DNA of 7,204 nucleotides, from positions 1 through 7,204 of the forward strand of contig DASVGV010000009.1 in NCBI GenBank assembly GCA_036379355.1, read 5' to 3'. Source of the stretch: CAJCIY01 sp036379355. GTDB lineage: Bacteria > Actinomycetota > Actinomycetes > Mycobacteriales > CAJCIY01. The position numbers and the translations under genes are program-made. The notes beneath the pieces were generated by a model. The model was given only the letters and a program-made list of their open reading frames with translations, was not told the DNA's origin and made no database searches. Below are positions 6,039 to 7,204 of this stretch, piece after piece. Position 1 is the stretch's first letter; each line of letters begins with the position of its first letter.

Positions 6039-7204
6039 GTGAGCACCGCGCCGGTCGACGTGCTGCGCCGCGCCGTCGCCGCCGAGCGCACCGGGTACGC
6101 GCCGCTGCTCGCCCTTCGACCGGCGGCAGGTATCGCCGCCGGCCTCGTGATCGGGGTGGCGTCGGGCCACGTCGTCACCGGTGTCCTGCTCGCGGCCGGC
6201 GCCATCCCCGTCGGCGTGGCCTCGCTCGTCGGGCGCGTCCGCGTTCCTGTGATCATGTTCGCCGCGACCTGCCTCGTCGAAGGCCTGGCCGCCTTCACCG
6301 GGTCGGTGACCGCTCACGCGACGTGGCTGCACGTACTCGTCCTGGCGGCCATCGCGTTCGCGGCCGGCCTGTGCGTGGTGCTCGGCCCGGTACCGTCCGC
6401 CGTGGCGACGCAGACTGCCGTCGCGTACGTCGTGTTCGGCCGGTTCCCGCTGCCGCCGTCGCCGGCCGCGCAGAATGCCCTGCTGCTTGCCGGCGGCGGC
6501 CTGCTCCAGCTGGTCCTGGTCTCGAGCGCACGCGGATCGGGGCGCTTCCGCGCGGAGCGCAGCGCGACGGCCCGGGCGTTCTCGGCGCTCGCCGAGCTGG
6601 CCGTCGCCGACGACGAGGCCGGCGTCTCGCTGCCGGCCGCCGAAGCCGTTGCCGATGCGGCGGCCACCCTGGGCCGTTCGTGGGCAGGCCCGGGAAGCAC
6701 CGCGCGCGAGGCGTTCCGGGAGCTGCATCTCGAAGCGGAGCGGCTCCGCGTGGACCTGCTGTCCCTGACCGGTGCCCGCATGCGCCTGGCGGAGCTCGGT
6801 GAGCTCTCGTTGACGGCCGAGGTCGACGGGTTCCGGCAGCGGGTTGCGACGCAGTTGCGGGCGATTGCCGCTGCCGTCGCGGCGGGTGGGGGCATGCCCG
6901 CGTCGGCGGTGGCCGTGCCGGCCGAACGTGACGTCGGGCAGGGGGACACCTTCGTCGCCTGGTGGTTCGCCCGCGGCCGGATGGCCGCCGTCGCCGGCCA
7001 GGTCCGGGCCGCCGCGCGGATGACCGTGCCGCACGACCGACACCACACCCGGGGCCGGCCCTCCCCGCCGCAGGAGCTGCGGGCGTCGATCGGCATGCTG
7101 CGCGCGAACCTCGACCCCGGGTCCTCGACATTCCGCCACGCGACGCGGCTGGCCGTCGCCGTACCCGTCGCGGCCCTGCTCGCCCACCTCGTCGACGCCG
7201 ACCG
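6039..7204 (+). CDS. FUSC-family inner-membrane protein (partial, 3' end outside window)
   Basis: An open frame of 388 codons runs from a GTG at 6039 off the right edge. The frame upstream closes at a TAA (5965-5967), and no other start codon occurs between it and 6039. The ribosome binding site is weak. Residues 25-165 contain about five or six hydrophobic helices (for example GIAAGLVIGVASG, VIMFAATCLVEGLAAF, LHVLVLAAIAFAAGLCVVLG). A charged helical cytoplasmic part (about 167-345) follows, then LRASIGMLRANLDP and STFRHATRLAVAVPVAALL, where the second membrane block begins. This bipartite layout and the 'L.aNL.p.S..fRHA.R' junction are typical of FUSC/YccS-type proteins, often annotated as fusaric-acid-resistance-like or aromatic acid exporters. 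The substrate is unknown. It is divergent from the sigma factor gene. Confidence 0.85.
   Translation, partial: MSTAPVDVLRRAVAAERTGYAPLLALRPAAGIAAGLVIGVASGHVVTGVLLAAGAIPVGVASLVGRVRVPVIMFAATCLVEGLAAFTGSVTAHATWLHVLVLAAIAFAAGLCVVLGPVPSAVATQTAVAYVVFGRFPLPPSPAAQNALLLAGGGLLQLVLVSSARGSGRFRAERSATARAFSALAELAVADDEAGVSLPAAEAVADAAATLGRSWAGPGSTAREAFRELHLEAERLRVDLLSLTGARMRLAELGELSLTAEVDGFRQRVATQLRAIAAAVAAGGGMPASAVAVPAERDVGQGDTFVAWWFARGRMAAVAGQVRAAARMTVPHDRHHTRGRPSPPQELRASIGMLRANLDPGSSTFRHATRLAVAVPVAALLAHLVDAD

Overview
The window comes from a high-GC actinobacterium. The base composition is strongly GC-biased, several start codons are GTG, and one surface protein carries an LPXTG-type sorting signal with a Pro/Thr-rich wall-spanning stalk. 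The primary sigma factor is of the HrdB/SigA type. I cannot assign a genus from the sequence alone.

Left edge (1-326): a probable partial gene on the minus strand runs off the window at base 1. Next comes a conspicuous long imperfect palindrome (192-260). A recognisable promoter (TTGACG, 17 bp, TACGGT) follows at 292-320, and its -10 box overlaps a perfect 14-bp palindrome.

Cobalamin locus (about 327-4474, plus strand): the promoter would start an RNA carrying a cobalamin (B12) riboswitch aptamer (about 328-445). After it comes a roughly 170-nt leader that contains a strong hairpin and a stem able to hide the ribosome binding site. Three genes follow, each overlapping the next by 4 bp (GTGA): (1) a secreted, sortase-anchored alpha/alpha-toroid protein resembling the alpha domain of transcobalamin/haptocorrin; (2) a secreted, membrane-anchored protein whose core resembles the DUF4430-like beta domain of the same carriers; (3) a single polypeptide with two complete ABC ATPase domains of the energy-coupling-factor (ECF) type. 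My reading is a B12-repressed B12-capture and uptake operon in which the vitamin-binding carrier is split into a wall-anchored and a membrane-anchored chain. The ECF membrane parts (EcfT and the substrate-binding S component) are not in the window, so they must be encoded elsewhere or be missing.

Right part (4475-7204): a 105-bp convergent gap separates the operon from the primary sigma factor gene on the minus strand (4580-5755), which has a good ribosome binding site and a TACAAT -10 box upstream. Divergent from it, an FUSC-type membrane protein gene starts with GTG at 6039 on the plus strand and runs off the right edge. The sigma factor and the FUSC gene look like ordinary chromosomal neighbours, unrelated to B12 uptake.

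The most interesting points are the split two-chain transcobalamin-like design under riboswitch control without T/S components, the palindromic element at 192-260, and the shared CGGTCCG/CGGACCG motif at the promoter and in the leader.
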